Assembly (NCBI GenBank): GCA_045636925.1
Contig: JAZTYK010000001.1
Span: forward strand, 26,897 to 90,896
Direction: 5' to 3'
Length of the DNA: 64,000 nucleotides
Source: JAZTYK01 sp045636925
GTDB taxonomy: Bacteria > Bacillota > Clostridia > Oscillospirales > Butyricicoccaceae
Position numbers and translations under genes: made by a program. Under the pieces are notes generated by a model that was not told the DNA's origin, ran no database searches, and was given only the letters and a program-made list of their open reading frames with translations. Of this stretch, positions 1 through 8,259 are shown piece by piece; position 1 is the first letter of the stretch, and each line of letters starts with the position of its first letter.

Positions 1-289
1 CGAATCTCTGCGTGATACATTTGAATCTGTCGAAGTGCAGCAGCCCGCCGCACCGGCAGAAGCACCTGTCGCCGAGGACAAGCCTCGCCAGCAGCAGCGC
101 CGCCGCCACGACCGTGGTCCGAAGCCTGCTGTCCAGGGCGAACAGCCTGCTGTTCAGCCCGAACAAAAGCCTGATGCTGCAAACAAACAGCAAACGGAAG
201 GCGAACAGCGTCCGCGTCAGAATAAACACCGTCACCGCAACCGCCGCCGTCATCACAACGGCGATTCCAACACCGCAAAATCCGAATAA
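1..289 (+). CDS. C-terminal fragment of a protein with a basic low-complexity tail
   Basis: The frame is open from base 2 to a TAA at 287-289, so the true start lies upstream of the window. The visible ~95 residues are Pro/Ala/Gln-rich and end in dense Arg/His/Lys clusters (RRRHDRGPK, RHRNRRRHH). Such tails occur on nucleic-acid-associated proteins such as PSP1-domain proteins, RNA helicases and ribonucleases, but no catalytic domain is visible. The family is therefore not assigned. The coding call rests on the open frame, its composition and the intrinsic terminator immediately after the stop. Confidence 0.6.
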   Translation, partial: ESLRDTFESVEVQQPAAPAEAPVAEDKPRQQQRRRHDRGPKPAVQGEQPAVQPEQKPDAANKQQTEGEQRPRQNKHRHRNRRRHHNGDSNTAKSE

Positions 290-296
290 ACGTCTT

Positions 297-326
297 AACA
301 GCCTGCCCTTGCGGGCAGGCTGTTTT
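297..326 (+). terminator. Rho-independent terminator after the first gene
   Basis: GCCTGCCC and GGGCAGGC form an 8-bp GC stem with a TTGC loop, extended by AACA/TGTT and followed by TTTT. It begins 8 bases after the stop of the upstream partial gene. Confidence 0.85.
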
Positions 327-372
327 GCAAAGCAACCTATTTTTGCGTCTTTTGCGTTCACGGGAGGTATGC

Positions 373-1767
373 ATGAAATATTCTGCCAAAACCCTTTTTG
401 ATCCCGGCTTTTTACGCCACGCTTTTTCCATTGCGTTGCCGGTAGCCATTCAGCAGTTGGTGGCCGCTTCGGTTAATATGATCGACGTCATTATGATCGG
501 CAGCCTTGGCGATGGTGCTGTTGCAGCTGCCGGTGCCGCCAATCAGATTTTCTTTCTGCTCAGTCTTGCCCTCTTCGGTATTGCCTCGGGTGCTACCGTT
601 TTCCTCTCCCAATTTTGGGGTACCCGTGACAAAGACAATGTTCACCGCACCGGCAGTCTGATGTTGCTGATTGGCGCTGTTGCCACATTGGTTTTCACTT
701 TGGGCGCGCTGTTTATCCCTCGCTATTTGGTGCAGTTTTATGTGCACGAGGCCTATGTAGTTGACTTGGCGGCAGATTACCTGTTTATCGTTGGCTTCAG
801 TTATCCCATCACTGCCCTTAGCATGATCTTTTCCACCATTTGCCGCTGCACCGGTAATGTGCGGCTCCCCACTGTGACCAGCGTTGTTTCGGTAATCACC
901 AATGCCGTTGGCAATGCGGTTCTGATTTTCGGTCTGTTTGGCTTCCCGGCTATGGGACTGCGGGGCGCAGCCATTGCGACCGTATTTGCTCGCGTGCTGG
1001 AAGCTGGCGTTCTGCTCTTTACCATTTACCGAAATCGCCTGCCCGCGGCAATTCCCCTGCAAAAGATCTTCCAGTTGGAACGCGGCTTTGTCAAAACCTA
1101 TGTTCGCACGACACTTCCGGTGCTGTTTAACGAGATTCTTTGGTCCATCGGCAACTCTTTGTACAACGTTGCTTATGGGCAGCTTGGCACCAGTGCCGTT
1201 GCGGCAGTACAAATCACCGGCACAGTGATGCAGCTGTTCTTTGTCCTGCAGCGCGGTATCGGCAGTGCCTGCAGCATTATGATCGGACAACGCATCGGCG
1301 CCGATGACGAAGACGGTGCCATTCTCGACAGCCGACGATTTACCTTATTGATGCCTTTGGCCGGTCTGTTTATCTGCTTTATGATTCTCTTGACCACGCC
1401 GCTGATTTTGTCGCTGTACAGTGTGACAGAAGAAACCCTGCACTTTGCCTGGCAGCTGCTGATGCTGAATGCGATCCTGTTTACCATTCGTCCCATGGGC
1501 AATGGCATCGTAGTCGGCATTCTGCGCAGTGGCGGTGACACCCTGTATGCCGCTATCGTAGACGTAGGCGCTGTTTGGCTCTTTGGCGTCCCACTGGCTT
1601 TCTTGGGCATCCACCTGGGTTTCCCCCTGTGGGGTGTGTTTCTCTGTGTCGCCAGCGAAGACATCGTCAAGCTGATCGTTGCCATTCCCCGCCTGCTTAG
1701 CAACAAATGGATCAAAAACGTTGCTTCTCAGCTGCAGGATGGCAGAAACACAAATCCCGAACAATAA
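373..1767 (+). CDS. MATE-family multidrug/cation exporter
   Basis: The 464-residue hydrophobic protein has the length and segment pattern of a 12-helix MATE transporter (two MatE halves of about 6 helices). MATE proteins export drugs or metabolites against Na+ or H+. The N-terminal half starts with a typical MATE stretch (ALPVAIQQLVAASVNMID), and internal segments such as GDGAVAAAGAANQI and the second-half GQLGTSAVAAVQI fit the family. The ATG at 373 is chosen because GGGAGG lies 5-6 bases upstream. The gene stands alone between two terminators and converges on the M20 amidohydrolase. The substrate cannot be inferred. Confidence 0.9.
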   Translation: MKYSAKTLFDPGFLRHAFSIALPVAIQQLVAASVNMIDVIMIGSLGDGAVAAAGAANQIFFLLSLALFGIASGATVFLSQFWGTRDKDNVHRTGSLMLLIGAVATLVFTLGALFIPRYLVQFYVHEAYVVDLAADYLFIVGFSYPITALSMIFSTICRCTGNVRLPTVTSVVSVITNAVGNAVLIFGLFGFPAMGLRGAAIATVFARVLEAGVLLFTIYRNRLPAAIPLQKIFQLERGFVKTYVRTTLPVLFNEILWSIGNSLYNVAYGQLGTSAVAAVQITGTVMQLFFVLQRGIGSACSIMIGQRIGADDEDGAILDSRRFTLLMPLAGLFICFMILLTTPLILSLYSVTEETLHFAWQLLMLNAILFTIRPMGNGIVVGILRSGGDTLYAAIVDVGAVWLFGVPLAFLGIHLGFPLWGVFLCVASEDIVKLIVAIPRLLSNKWIKNVASQLQDGRNTNPEQ

Positions 1768-1783
1768 CCAGATCTTTATACAA

Positions 1784-1816
1784 AAACAGCCTGCAAGCAT
1801 CGCTTGCAGGCTGTTT
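1784..1816. terminator. Bidirectional terminator between convergent genes
   Basis: AACAGCCTGCAAG and CTTGCAGGCTGTT form a long perfect stem around CATCG. A-rich and T-rich flanks on the two sides let it serve the MATE gene on the plus strand and the amidohydrolase on the minus strand. Confidence 0.85.
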
Positions 1817-1821
1817 CATCT

Positions 1822-3258
1822 TTATTCGGATTTAGGCATGATCACCGGTTTCTTTCCCGGTGCCATCAGTCCGGCTGGCTTTGCGCCGGTGGTCTCACGG
1901 CATTCTGCCATAGCATCATCCAAAAATCCGGGCTGTGTCATAGCACGAAGCGCTGTAACCGCCAGCACCTTGGCTGCGTGCACAGTGCCCTTTTCTGCCA
2001 CTGTACTGCCGCTGAACGCGGTTGCCTGCCAGCTGTGGCCGGGTGTGCCCAAGGGCATGGTCACGCCAAAATACTGTGCCGTAGGCACACAGTGACTGGC
2101 ATCGCCTACGTCGGTAGAGCCGCCCATCACACCGTCGTGAGGCACATAAGGCACCACACCCTGATGGAACAAACCGTTGGGCACGGTGCTCTTTGGCAGC
2201 CCCAGGCGTTCCATCATATTGCCGGCATGTGCCAACTCACCGGGGGTATATCCTTCCTGGAAGGCCGCTGCCAACGCCTGCTCCTTAGCGTCAAACTCAG
2301 GCAGAGGCAGTTCTTCCAGCACCTGCTGCAGCAAACGACTTAAATGCTGATTGGGCACAAAGTTTGCCACACAGTCTTTGGGACAAATCTCCACCTCGGT
2401 CTCGGTCATCATGGCTGCACCCTGTGCCACCTTGCACAGCCGGGTATACAGCTCTTTGGCCATATCTGCTTTGGGACCACGGACATAGTAACGGTTGCAC
2501 ACGTAATCCTGCACCACATTGGGTGCCTTTCCGCCGGCGTCCTGATATGCATAGTGCAAACGTGCCCGTTCGGGCATATGCTCACGCAGGTAATTGGCAC
2601 CCACATTCATCAGCTCGGCTGCGTCCAAGGCACTGCGACCCATTTCCGGGCTGGATGCCGCATGGGCTGAGCGTCCGCGGAATACAAAATCTACCGTCAT
2701 GACAGCAAGACTTCCGCCACCTACCACTGCATTCACATCACCGGGATGCCAGGTAAGGCAGGCATCTACGTCGGCAAAACAACCGGCTTCTGCCATAAAA
2801 GCCTTTCCGCTGCCATCTTCTTCACCCGGGCAGCCATAAAAACGCACGGTGCCGGGCATGTCATTGGCTTTCAGATATTCTGCCAGCGCCACTGCCGCAC
2901 CAAAGGCACCTGCACCCAAATTATTATGTCCGCAGCCATGACCGCACTGCTGACCGGACACAGGTAAATGCTCAGGTCTATCCCATACAGACTGAGACAA
3001 ACCGGGCAAGGCATCAAACTCACCCAAAAACGCCATCACAGGCTTACTGTTGCCCCATTCACCGCAGAATGCAGTGGGGATGTCTGCCAAGCCTTCAGTG
3101 ATTCTGGCACCTGCCTTAGTCAGTGCGGCGCGGTAAGTTTCCAGCGCATGGTATTCACCCATACCAATTTCCGGATGCAGCCAAATGTCACGGCTGATCT
3201 GCACGATGTCGGCAGCATGATCTTCTACCAGCTGCAGCAACATTGCTTCTTGACTCAT
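1822..3258 (-). CDS. M20-family amidohydrolase, AbgB-like
   Basis: The 478-residue metallo-amidohydrolase resembles p-aminobenzoyl-glutamate hydrolase subunit B and other M20D enzymes, which cleave N-acyl amino-acid or peptide-like amides. Visible metal-site motifs are GHGCGHNNLG (about residue 97), PGEEDGSG (about 130), TWHPGD and the C-terminal GSTDVGDASH. The central dimerisation domain carries FRGRSAHAASSPEMGRSALD. The ATG is preceded by GGAGGGG. It lies 61 bases downstream of tsf behind a hairpin terminator with a weak T tract and no visible promoter of its own, so it may be expressed by readthrough from rpsB-tsf. The exact substrate is unknown. Confidence 0.85.
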   Translation of the reverse strand: MSQEAMLLQLVEDHAADIVQISRDIWLHPEIGMGEYHALETYRAALTKAGARITEGLADIPTAFCGEWGNSKPVMAFLGEFDALPGLSQSVWDRPEHLPVSGQQCGHGCGHNNLGAGAFGAAVALAEYLKANDMPGTVRFYGCPGEEDGSGKAFMAEAGCFADVDACLTWHPGDVNAVVGGGSLAVMTVDFVFRGRSAHAASSPEMGRSALDAAELMNVGANYLREHMPERARLHYAYQDAGGKAPNVVQDYVCNRYYVRGPKADMAKELYTRLCKVAQGAAMMTETEVEICPKDCVANFVPNQHLSRLLQQVLEELPLPEFDAKEQALAAAFQEGYTPGELAHAGNMMERLGLPKSTVPNGLFHQGVVPYVPHDGVMGGSTDVGDASHCVPTAQYFGVTMPLGTPGHSWQATAFSGSTVAEKGTVHAAKVLAVTALRAMTQPGFLDDAMAECRETTGAKPAGLMAPGKKPVIMPKSE

Positions 3259-3278
3259 GGAATCCCCTCCATTGCAAA

Positions 3279-3306
3279 ATATCCCCCGACGGCTGTCGGG
3301 GGATAT
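3279..3306 (-). terminator. Terminator after tsf
   Basis: ATATCCCCCGAC and GTCGGGGGATAT form a 12-bp stem with a 4-base loop. On the minus strand the T tract is short (ATTTTGC), so partial readthrough into the M20 gene is plausible. Confidence 0.75.
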
Positions 3307-3319
3307 GATTCAGCTTGTC

Positions 3320-4237
3320 TTATTTGCCCAGCTGCTTTGCGATCTCTTCTGCGAAGTTCTCCTGCTTCTTCTCGATGCCCTCGCCCTTAGCGAAACGGAC
3401 AGCATCCTTGAAGGTCACAGTGCCACCCAGCTCCTTGGCAGCGGCAGCGATATACTTCTCAACGGAGAAAGCATTGTCCTTAACGAACTCCTGCTGCAGC
3501 AGGCAGTTCTCAGCGTAGAACTTGTTCAGCTTGCCGTCAACGATCTTAGCCTTAACCTGCTCGGGCTTGCCAGCCATCTTGGGATCGTTGTCCATCTGAG
3601 CCATCATGATCTTCTTCTCCTCAGCCAGAACGTCCTCAGTAACCTGAGACTTGTCCCAGAAGCGGGGATTCAGAGCAGCGATCTGCATAGCAACGTCCTT
3701 ACCGATCTCCTCGACCTTCTCTTCCAGGCCAGCGGAAACTTCCAGGTTGACCAGAACGCCGATCTTGCCGCCGGCATGGATGTAGGGAACGGAAACACCC
3801 TCAGCAAAGCGAGCGAAACGACGAACCTTGATGTTCTCGCCGATAACCAGAACCATCTCCTGCTGCTGCTCCAGAACGGTGCGGCCCTCAGCGTACTCAG
3901 CGGCCATCAGAGCATCCAGATCAGCGGGATTAGCCTTAGCAACAGCAACGGCAACACCCTTAACAAAGTCAACGAACTTCTCGTTCTTAGCAACAAAGTC
4001 GGTCTCAGCATTGACCTCGACCACAACACCGACACCGTCGATGTTGGCGGCATAAGCCATACCCTCAGCAGCGATGCGGCTGGCCTTCTTCTGAGAAGCA
4101 GCCAGGCCCTTTTCGCGCAGGTATTCAACAGCCTTGTCCATATCGCCGTCGGTAGCAGCCAGAGCCTTCTTGCAGTCCATCATGCCAACGCCGGTCATCT
4201 CGCGCAGATTCTTAACATCAGTTGCAGTAAATGCCAT
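3320..4237 (-). CDS. tsf: Translation elongation factor Ts
   Basis: EF-Ts is the guanine-nucleotide exchange factor that recycles EF-Tu from GDP to GTP in the cytoplasm. The 305-residue protein begins with the UBA-like domain (TDVKNLREMTGVGMMDCKKA, residues 5-24), followed by the EF-Tu-contacting NAETDFVAKNE motif near residue 75 and the core and coiled-coil regions. Length and order are normal for the long bacterial form. The ATG has AGGAGG 8-9 bases upstream. The gene follows rpsB with 77 bases between, the classic rpsB-tsf arrangement, although a strong hairpin lies in the gap. Confidence 0.98.
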   Translation of the reverse strand: MAFTATDVKNLREMTGVGMMDCKKALAATDGDMDKAVEYLREKGLAASQKKASRIAAEGMAYAANIDGVGVVVEVNAETDFVAKNEKFVDFVKGVAVAVAKANPADLDALMAAEYAEGRTVLEQQQEMVLVIGENIKVRRFARFAEGVSVPYIHAGGKIGVLVNLEVSAGLEEKVEEIGKDVAMQIAALNPRFWDKSQVTEDVLAEEKKIMMAQMDNDPKMAGKPEQVKAKIVDGKLNKFYAENCLLQQEFVKDNAFSVEKYIAAAAKELGGTVTFKDAVRFAKGEGIEKKQENFAEEIAKQLGK

Positions 4238-4267
4238 TTTATTTTCCTCCTAAATGATTAATGAGAA

Positions 4268-4297
4268 AACGGGGCGGTACCGGAGCACCGCCCCGTT
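4268..4297 (-). terminator. Hairpin between rpsB and tsf (attenuator or partial terminator)
   Basis: AACGGGGCGGT and ACCGCCCCGTT form an 11-bp GC-rich stem followed on the minus strand by TTCTCATT. The weak T tract fits partial termination that would lower tsf relative to rpsB. Confidence 0.6.
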
Positions 4298-4314
4298 GAT
4301 TAGTTCCGGGTCAA

Positions 4315-5115
4315 TTATTCGGCCACGATCTCTTCAGCGGTCTTGGAAGCACGCTTCTTGGGAGCGCGGGGAGTGGTGTCAACAGCCACCTGCTCCTCAG
4401 CAGCAACGGTCTCGTCGCTGACGGACAGCTCTTCGCCCTGACGGCCCTCGGTGACAGCAGCGCCCATGGCGGATGCGATCAGACGGATGGCACGGATGGC
4501 GTCGTCGTTGCCGGGGATGACGTAGTCAGCATCATCGGGATCACAGTTGGTGTCAACGATGGCGATGACGGGGATGCCCAGCTTCTTGGCCTCTGCGATG
4601 GCGTTCTTTTCCTTGCGCAGGTCAACAACGAACATAGCAGCGGGCAGCTTCTTCATTTCCTTAACGCCGCCCAGGTACTTCTCCAGCTTTTCGATCTCCA
4701 GCTTCAGCTTGATAACTTCCTTCTTGGGCAGCAGATCGAAGGTGCCGTCCTCGCTCATGCGGTTCAGCTGATTCAGACGCTCAACGCGCTTACGCATGGT
4801 CTTGAAGTTGGTCAGCATACCACCCAGCCAACGAGCGTTGACGTAGTACATACCGACCTTCTCGGCCTCTTCCTTCATGGCTTCCTGAGCCTGCTTCTTG
4901 GTACCGACAAACAGAATGCTGCCGCCCTGAGCAGCCAGGTCACGGACGAAGAAGTAAGCTTCTTCCAGCTTCTTCACGGTCTTCTGCAGGTCGGTGATAT
5001 AGATGCCGTTGCGCTCCATAAAGATGTATTCGCTCATCTTGGGGTTCCAGCGGCGGGTCTGATGTCCGAAGTGGACGCCTGCTTCCAGCAGTTGTTTCAT
5101 GGAAATGACTGACAT
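4315..5115 (-). CDS. rpsB: 30S ribosomal protein S2
   Basis: S2 binds 16S rRNA late in 30S assembly. The 266-residue product starts [20 protein letters not shown], the family's N-terminal signature, and carries [22 protein letters not shown] and [10 protein letters not shown] segments. The C-terminus has a family-variable acidic/basic extension (about residues 225-266). The ATG at 5115 is chosen over the longer open frame because AAGGAGGACA precedes it and homologous S2 proteins start there. It is first in the rpsB-tsf unit behind a strong promoter and a structured leader of about 125 bases. Confidence 0.98.
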   Translation of the reverse strand: MSVISMKQLLEAGVHFGHQTRRWNPKMSEYIFMERNGIYITDLQKTVKKLEEAYFFVRDLAAQGGSILFVGTKKQAQEAMKEEAEKVGMYYVNARWLGGMLTNFKTMRKRVERLNQLNRMSEDGTFDLLPKKEVIKLKLEIEKLEKYLGGVKEMKKLPAAMFVVDLRKEKNAIAEAKKLGIPVIAIVDTNCDPDDADYVIPGNDDAIRAIRLIASAMGAAVTEGRQGEELSVSDETVAAEEQVAVDTTPRAPKKRASKTAEEIVAE

Positions 5116-5240
5116 TGTAATGTCCTCCTTTTGGTTATTTATTCCTCCACCACGCTCATTGAAGACGGCCTCCGTTTCCGGCAACCACCGCCCCCTTACG
5201 AGGTGTGTGTCGTCTGTTCGGCTTTCCATAATCCGACAGC
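5116..5240 (-). ncRNA. Structured rpsB mRNA leader (candidate autoregulatory element)
   Basis: About 125 untranslated, GC-rich bases separate the promoter from rpsB, with potential pairings such as GGAAAC/GTTTCC-type arms around GTTGCCGGAAACGGAGGCCGTC. Firmicute rpsB leaders are known to form S2-binding structures; assigning this one to that class is inference from position and composition. Confidence 0.4.
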
Positions 5241-5246
5241 TTAAAT

Positions 5247-5275
5247 ATAATACCACAACCGTCGCTCGATTGCAA
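5247..5275 (-). promoter_or_regulatory. Sigma-A promoter of rpsB-tsf
   Basis: TTGCAA (5270-5275) and TATTAT (5247-5252) are read on the minus strand with exactly 17 bases between them. Confidence 0.85.
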
Positions 5276-5325
5276 GTTTTTTCTTTTGATTTTCCCAGTT
5301 TTTATCAGAAAAAATCATCATTTTA

Positions 5326-5355
5326 ATAAGACGAAGGCCCCTGCACGGGGCCTTC
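5326..5355 (-). terminator. Terminator after thiT
   Basis: GAAGGCCCC and GGGGCCTTC pair around TGCAC, followed on the minus strand by a T-rich tail (GTCTTATT). It lies 13 bases after the thiT stop. Confidence 0.8.
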
Positions 5356-5367
5356 GCCACATTGATT

Positions 5368-5940
5368 TTACTTCACCTCAAACAAGATGTGCGCCTTCTT
5401 GTACAGCAACATCAAAACCGCGATGGCGACGACGCAGTTCAGCGACATGTAAATGCCGTTGTACAGCATAGAATACAGCCACACATTGTTCATGGCCATG
5501 CCCAGATATACATCGGGCATCCATTCGCCCCACAGGATCACACCACTGAGGGTGTGGATAAACCAGCGGGCAGTGCTGCCGGCCAAAGTACCCAGCACCA
5601 AACCGGAAAGTTTGGGTTTCTTCCACAGACCGCAGACGCCACAGACCAGATATGCTACGGAATAATCCAGCAGCATGGCCTGCCAACCGTAACCGATGCC
5701 CTCAGTCAGCAGGCACTTCAGCGTGCCGAATACCAATCCGGCAGCCAAGCCCCAGCTGAAGCCGTGGCGGAAGCAAATGAGAAAGATGGGGATCATCACA
5801 AAGCCCACCGATCCGCCTGCGGCACCCAGCTCCAGCTCTACATAGCTGAGTGCCAGTGCCACGGCTACCATCACCGCCACCTCACAAAGGGTCTTGATCT
5901 TTTGACTGCTTGTTCGTTTGTTGTTTTGACTTTCGCTCAT
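5368..5940 (-). CDS. thiT: ECF transporter substrate-binding subunit for thiamine, ThiT
   Basis: ThiT is the membrane S component that captures thiamine and works with the shared EcfA/A'/T energising module, which is not in this window. The 190-residue protein has about six hydrophobic segments beginning near residue 18 and the Trp/Tyr-rich region ending LLDYSVAYLVCGVCGL typical of ThiT. The ATG at 5940 is chosen because AAGGAGG lies about 8 bases upstream and a TPP riboswitch with a terminator immediately precedes it. The riboswitch independently supports thiamine as substrate. It is a single-gene unit closed by its own terminator. Confidence 0.93.
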   Translation of the reverse strand: MSESQNNKRTSSQKIKTLCEVAVMVAVALALSYVELELGAAGGSVGFVMIPIFLICFRHGFSWGLAAGLVFGTLKCLLTEGIGYGWQAMLLDYSVAYLVCGVCGLWKKPKLSGLVLGTLAGSTARWFIHTLSGVILWGEWMPDVYLGMAMNNVWLYSMLYNGIYMSLNCVVAIAVLMLLYKKAHILFEVK

Positions 5941-5980
5941 GTTTTGTCCTCCTTTACTTTGGGAAGTTCGAGGAACAAAC

Positions 5981-6014
5981 AAAAAAGTCGCACTGTCCGT
6001 AGGAACAGTGCGAC
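5981..6014 (-). terminator. Riboswitch-controlled terminator of thiT
   Basis: GTCGCACTGT and ACAGTGCGAC form a 10-bp stem (5987-6014), followed on the minus strand by six T. The loop contains TTCCTACG, the exact complement of CGTAGGAA at the 3' edge of the TPP aptamer, which suggests the anti-terminator pairing. Confidence 0.9.
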
Positions 6015-6029
6015 ACATTGCTCATTCAA

Positions 6030-6122
6030 TCGCTTCCTACGCCGGCATGACCCGGATCAGGTAATAAGGGACTGTGCGGCATATACGCACGATCTCAGCC
6101 GGTTTGCACCGACGCCCCTGCT
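6030..6122 (-). ncRNA. TPP riboswitch (THI element)
   Basis: On the minus strand the conserved elements appear in order: GGGGCGTCGGTGCAAACCGG, CTGAGATC, then ACCTGATCCGGGTCATGCCGG and CGTAGGAA. These are the hallmark pyrimidine- and pyrophosphate-sensing strands of the TPP aptamer. It sits between a strong promoter and a terminator 5' of thiT, so TPP should shut off thiT transcription. Confidence 0.97.
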
Positions 6123-6190
6123 CTTGGTTGCAACACTTCTTCACCGGTCTGCAGCCCGACGAGGAAAGCATTGCCATTCAGTTCATGTTT

Positions 6191-6219
6191 ATTATAGGCA
6201 AGGCAAACTGCCTTGTCAA
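6191..6219 (-). promoter_or_regulatory. Promoter of the thiT transcript
   Basis: On the minus strand TTGACA (6214-6219) and TATAAT (6191-6196), both perfect consensus hexamers, are spaced by 17 bases. It overlaps the region just past the hprK stop. Confidence 0.93.
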
Positions 6220-6225
6220 GCTATT

Positions 6226-7179
6226 TTACTGGTTTTCCTGTGCTGCCATCATAGAAGCGAACTGCTTGTCCACCAGCTCCTTAGCTGCGTTGTAGCCCAT
6301 CTTCTTGTGGCGGTTGTTCATAGCGGCAACCTCGATGACTACAGCCAGATTTCGGCCGGGACGGACGGGGATCTCCAGCGAAGGCACCTTAATACCCAGA
6401 ATATCGGTAAAGTTCTCATCCAGACCCAGACGCTCGTAATGCTTGCCGTCTTCCCACTTCCGCAGGTTGATGATCAGGTCGATCTTTTCGGTGGGCTTAA
6501 CAGAACCCATACCAAACAAGCGGCGTACGTCTACGATGCCGATGCCGCGCAGTTCTACAAAGTAACGGATCATTTCCGGTGCACTGCCTACCAGCGCCTT
6601 GGCAGATACGCGCTTGATATCTACCGCGTCGTCGGCTACCAGACGGTGACCGCGCTTGACCAGCTCGATGGCAGTTTCACTCTTGCCCACGCCGCTGTCA
6701 CCCAGCAGCAGGATACCTTCGCCGTAAACCTCCACCAGCACGCCATGCATAGTGACCCGCTGACCCAGCGCTACGTTCAAAGATGCCGTCAGCGCCGCCA
6801 TAAAGGCAGAGGTATGATCCTTGGTGCGCAGTAGCGGCACATCATACAGCTTGGCTGCCTTGATATACTCCGGAGTGATCTCGCGGTCGGCGGTGACGAT
6901 AATGGCCGGCACCTGGCGGGAGCACAGAGCTGCCAGACTCTCCAGGCGTGCCGTCTCACTGAGACTGCGGAGATAATGCGATTCCACCCGACCGATGATC
7001 TGGATGTTGTCCGCATCAAAAAATTCGTAATAACCGGTCAGCGGCAAAGCGGGACGGTTGATCGACAAACTGGACACCTTGCGGTCCAGATAATTTTCAG
7101 GGCCGTAAACGGTCTCCAACTTAAACTCGCTGATGATTTGGTGCAGCGGAATAGAGTATTTGCGTTCTACGTGATCCAT
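6226..7179 (-). CDS. hprK: HPr kinase/phosphorylase
   Basis: HprK phosphorylates and dephosphorylates Ser46 of the PTS protein HPr and so sets CcpA-dependent carbon catabolite repression. The 317-residue protein has the N-terminal DRTGG-like domain, the HGVLVEVYG segment (about residue 145), the P-loop GDSGVGKSE (160-168), LVADDAV after it, and the C-terminal LGIKVPSLEIPVRPGRNLAVVIEVAAMN signature region. The start has AGGAAGAGG upstream. A promoter with 17-base spacing lies 40-70 bases before it. It is monocistronic, and its end abuts the thiT promoter. Confidence 0.97.
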   Translation of the reverse strand: MDHVERKYSIPLHQIISEFKLETVYGPENYLDRKVSSLSINRPALPLTGYYEFFDADNIQIIGRVESHYLRSLSETARLESLAALCSRQVPAIIVTADREITPEYIKAAKLYDVPLLRTKDHTSAFMAALTASLNVALGQRVTMHGVLVEVYGEGILLLGDSGVGKSETAIELVKRGHRLVADDAVDIKRVSAKALVGSAPEMIRYFVELRGIGIVDVRRLFGMGSVKPTEKIDLIINLRKWEDGKHYERLGLDENFTDILGIKVPSLEIPVRPGRNLAVVIEVAAMNNRHKKMGYNAAKELVDKQFASMMAAQENQ

Positions 7180-7220
7180 AGGATACCTCTTCCTGCCCCG
7201 CAGGGCGGTTTGCTGCTTTG

Positions 7221-7249
7221 ATTATATATGATTTTTCCCGTTAATGCAA
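7221..7249 (-). promoter_or_regulatory. Promoter of hprK
   Basis: On the minus strand TTGCAT (7244-7249) and TATAAT (7221-7226) are 17 bases apart. Confidence 0.85.
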
Positions 7250-7329
7250 GTCGGCACAGGATGTTGTAGAAACAAAGAATTCTTTTTCAATTTTCTGCAA
7301 TAATTTGAAAAAAAGTGGTATTTTCACTA

Positions 7330-7358
7330 TTGCAATTTGCAAAAGAATGTGATATTAT
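7330..7358 (+). promoter_or_regulatory. Promoter of rpmB
   Basis: TTGCAA (7330-7335) and TATTAT (7353-7358) are 17 bases apart, about 45 bases upstream of the rpmB start. These hexamers match those of the rpsB promoter exactly. Confidence 0.85.
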
Positions 7359-7403
7359 ATCCAGTGTCGCTATGGATTCAATCTTGTAAGGAGGTGCAGA
7401 GAA

Positions 7404-7592
7404 ATGGCAAAGTGTGAAATTTGCGGCAAGGGCGTAACCTTCGGTATTCAGGTGTCCCATTCGCACAGACGTACCAACCGTGCCTGGAAGCCCAATGTGA
7501 GACGCGTGAAGGCTATCGTTGAAGGCGCACCCAAGCATGTCGACGTCTGTACCCGCTGCCTGCGTTCCGGTAAAGTGACCCGGGCTATCTGA
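7404..7592 (+). CDS. rpmB: 50S ribosomal protein L28
   Basis: The 62-residue L28 is of the zinc-ribbon type: CEICGKG at the N-terminus and CTRCLRSGKV at the C-terminus provide four cysteines. The family motif SHSHRRTNRAWKPNV is present in the middle. The ATG follows AAGGAGGTG. The gene is monocistronic between its own promoter and terminator. Presence of the cysteine (C+) form without a visible C- paralogue nearby suggests zinc-replete ribosomes; that is family knowledge. Confidence 0.98.
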   Translation: MAKCEICGKGVTFGIQVSHSHRRTNRAWKPNVRRVKAIVEGAPKHVDVCTRCLRSGKVTRAI

Positions 7593-7610
7593 TTTATCAA
7601 GATTCAAACG

Positions 7611-7646
7611 AAAATGCGTTTGGCCTTTGGCCCAACGCATTTTTTG
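7611..7646 (+). terminator. Terminator of rpmB
   Basis: AAATGCGTT and AACGCATTT pair around TGGCCTTTGGCCC, which can itself pair (GGCC/GGCC). A run of T ending in TTTTTTG follows. Confidence 0.8.
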
Positions 7647-7683
7647 TATTTATCCCTGTCCGCAAGATAAGTTTGATAATGCA

Positions 7684-7718
7684 AAAACCCCGCTGCAGCG
7701 CAGCGGGGCTTTTTTTGT
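7684..7718 (-). terminator. Terminator of the ylxM-ffh-rpsP-khpA operon
   Basis: CCCCGCTG and CAGCGGGG pair around CAGCG, with A5 on one side and T7 on the other, so it may work in both directions. It lies just past the khpA stop. Confidence 0.85.
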
Positions 7719-7725
7719 GTTGAGT

Positions 7726-7971
7726 TTAGTCCAGGATATCCACCAGGATGCGCTTGTTCTCACGCATTCCGGCGTTTTTCACCAGAACACGGATCTCCTT
7801 GGCAATGCGGCCCTGTCGACCGATGACCTTGCCCATATCAGAGGGTGCCACCTTCAGCTGAAACACCACGGTGTCGTGGTTTTCAACCTGAGTGATGGCA
7901 ATCTCTTCGGGATGTTCCACAAGGTTCTCGACGATATAAGCCAGCATCTCCTTGACGTGATTCAGCTCCAT
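7726..7971 (-). CDS. khpA: KH-domain RNA-binding protein KhpA (YlqC)
   Basis: The 81-residue single KH-domain protein has the GxxG loop within KVIGRQGRIAKEIR (about residues 50-63). KhpA usually partners with KhpB/Jag in RNA binding and cell-envelope control. It is separated by 3 bases from rpsP in the ffh operon, the standard Firmicute position. In many relatives rimM and trmD follow directly; here they are at another locus. Confidence 0.93.
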   Translation of the reverse strand: MELNHVKEMLAYIVENLVEHPEEIAITQVENHDTVVFQLKVAPSDMGKVIGRQGRIAKEIRVLVKNAGMRENKRILVDILD

Positions 7972-7974
7972 AGC

Positions 7975-8214
7975 TTACAGAACACCGGCCTTTTTCAGCA
8001 GAGTTCTGACGGTATCGGTGGGCTGAGCGCCATCCTTGATCCACTGCTGAGCACGCTCAGCGTCGACCTTCAGCTCGCTGGGCTCCTTCAGGGGATTGTA
8101 GGTGCCGATCTCCTCGATGAAGCGACCATCACGGGGATAGCGGGAATCTGCAACAACGATGCGGTAGAAGGGAGCCTTCTTAGCGCCCATTCTTCTCAGT
8201 CTGATTTTAACCAT
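7975..8214 (-). CDS. rpsP: 30S ribosomal protein S16
   Basis: The 79-residue S16 begins [20 protein letters not shown], the family signature, followed by [20 protein letters not shown]. It has normal length. It lies between ffh and khpA, and its ATG has GGAGGTG about 7 bases upstream. Confidence 0.98.
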   Translation of the reverse strand: MVKIRLRRMGAKKAPFYRIVVADSRYPRDGRFIEEIGTYNPLKEPSELKVDAERAQQWIKDGAQPTDTVRTLLKKAGVL

Positions 8215-8259
8215 TTCTCTTCACCTCCGTAAAAGATTATATATCTGAGTTTTTACTCA

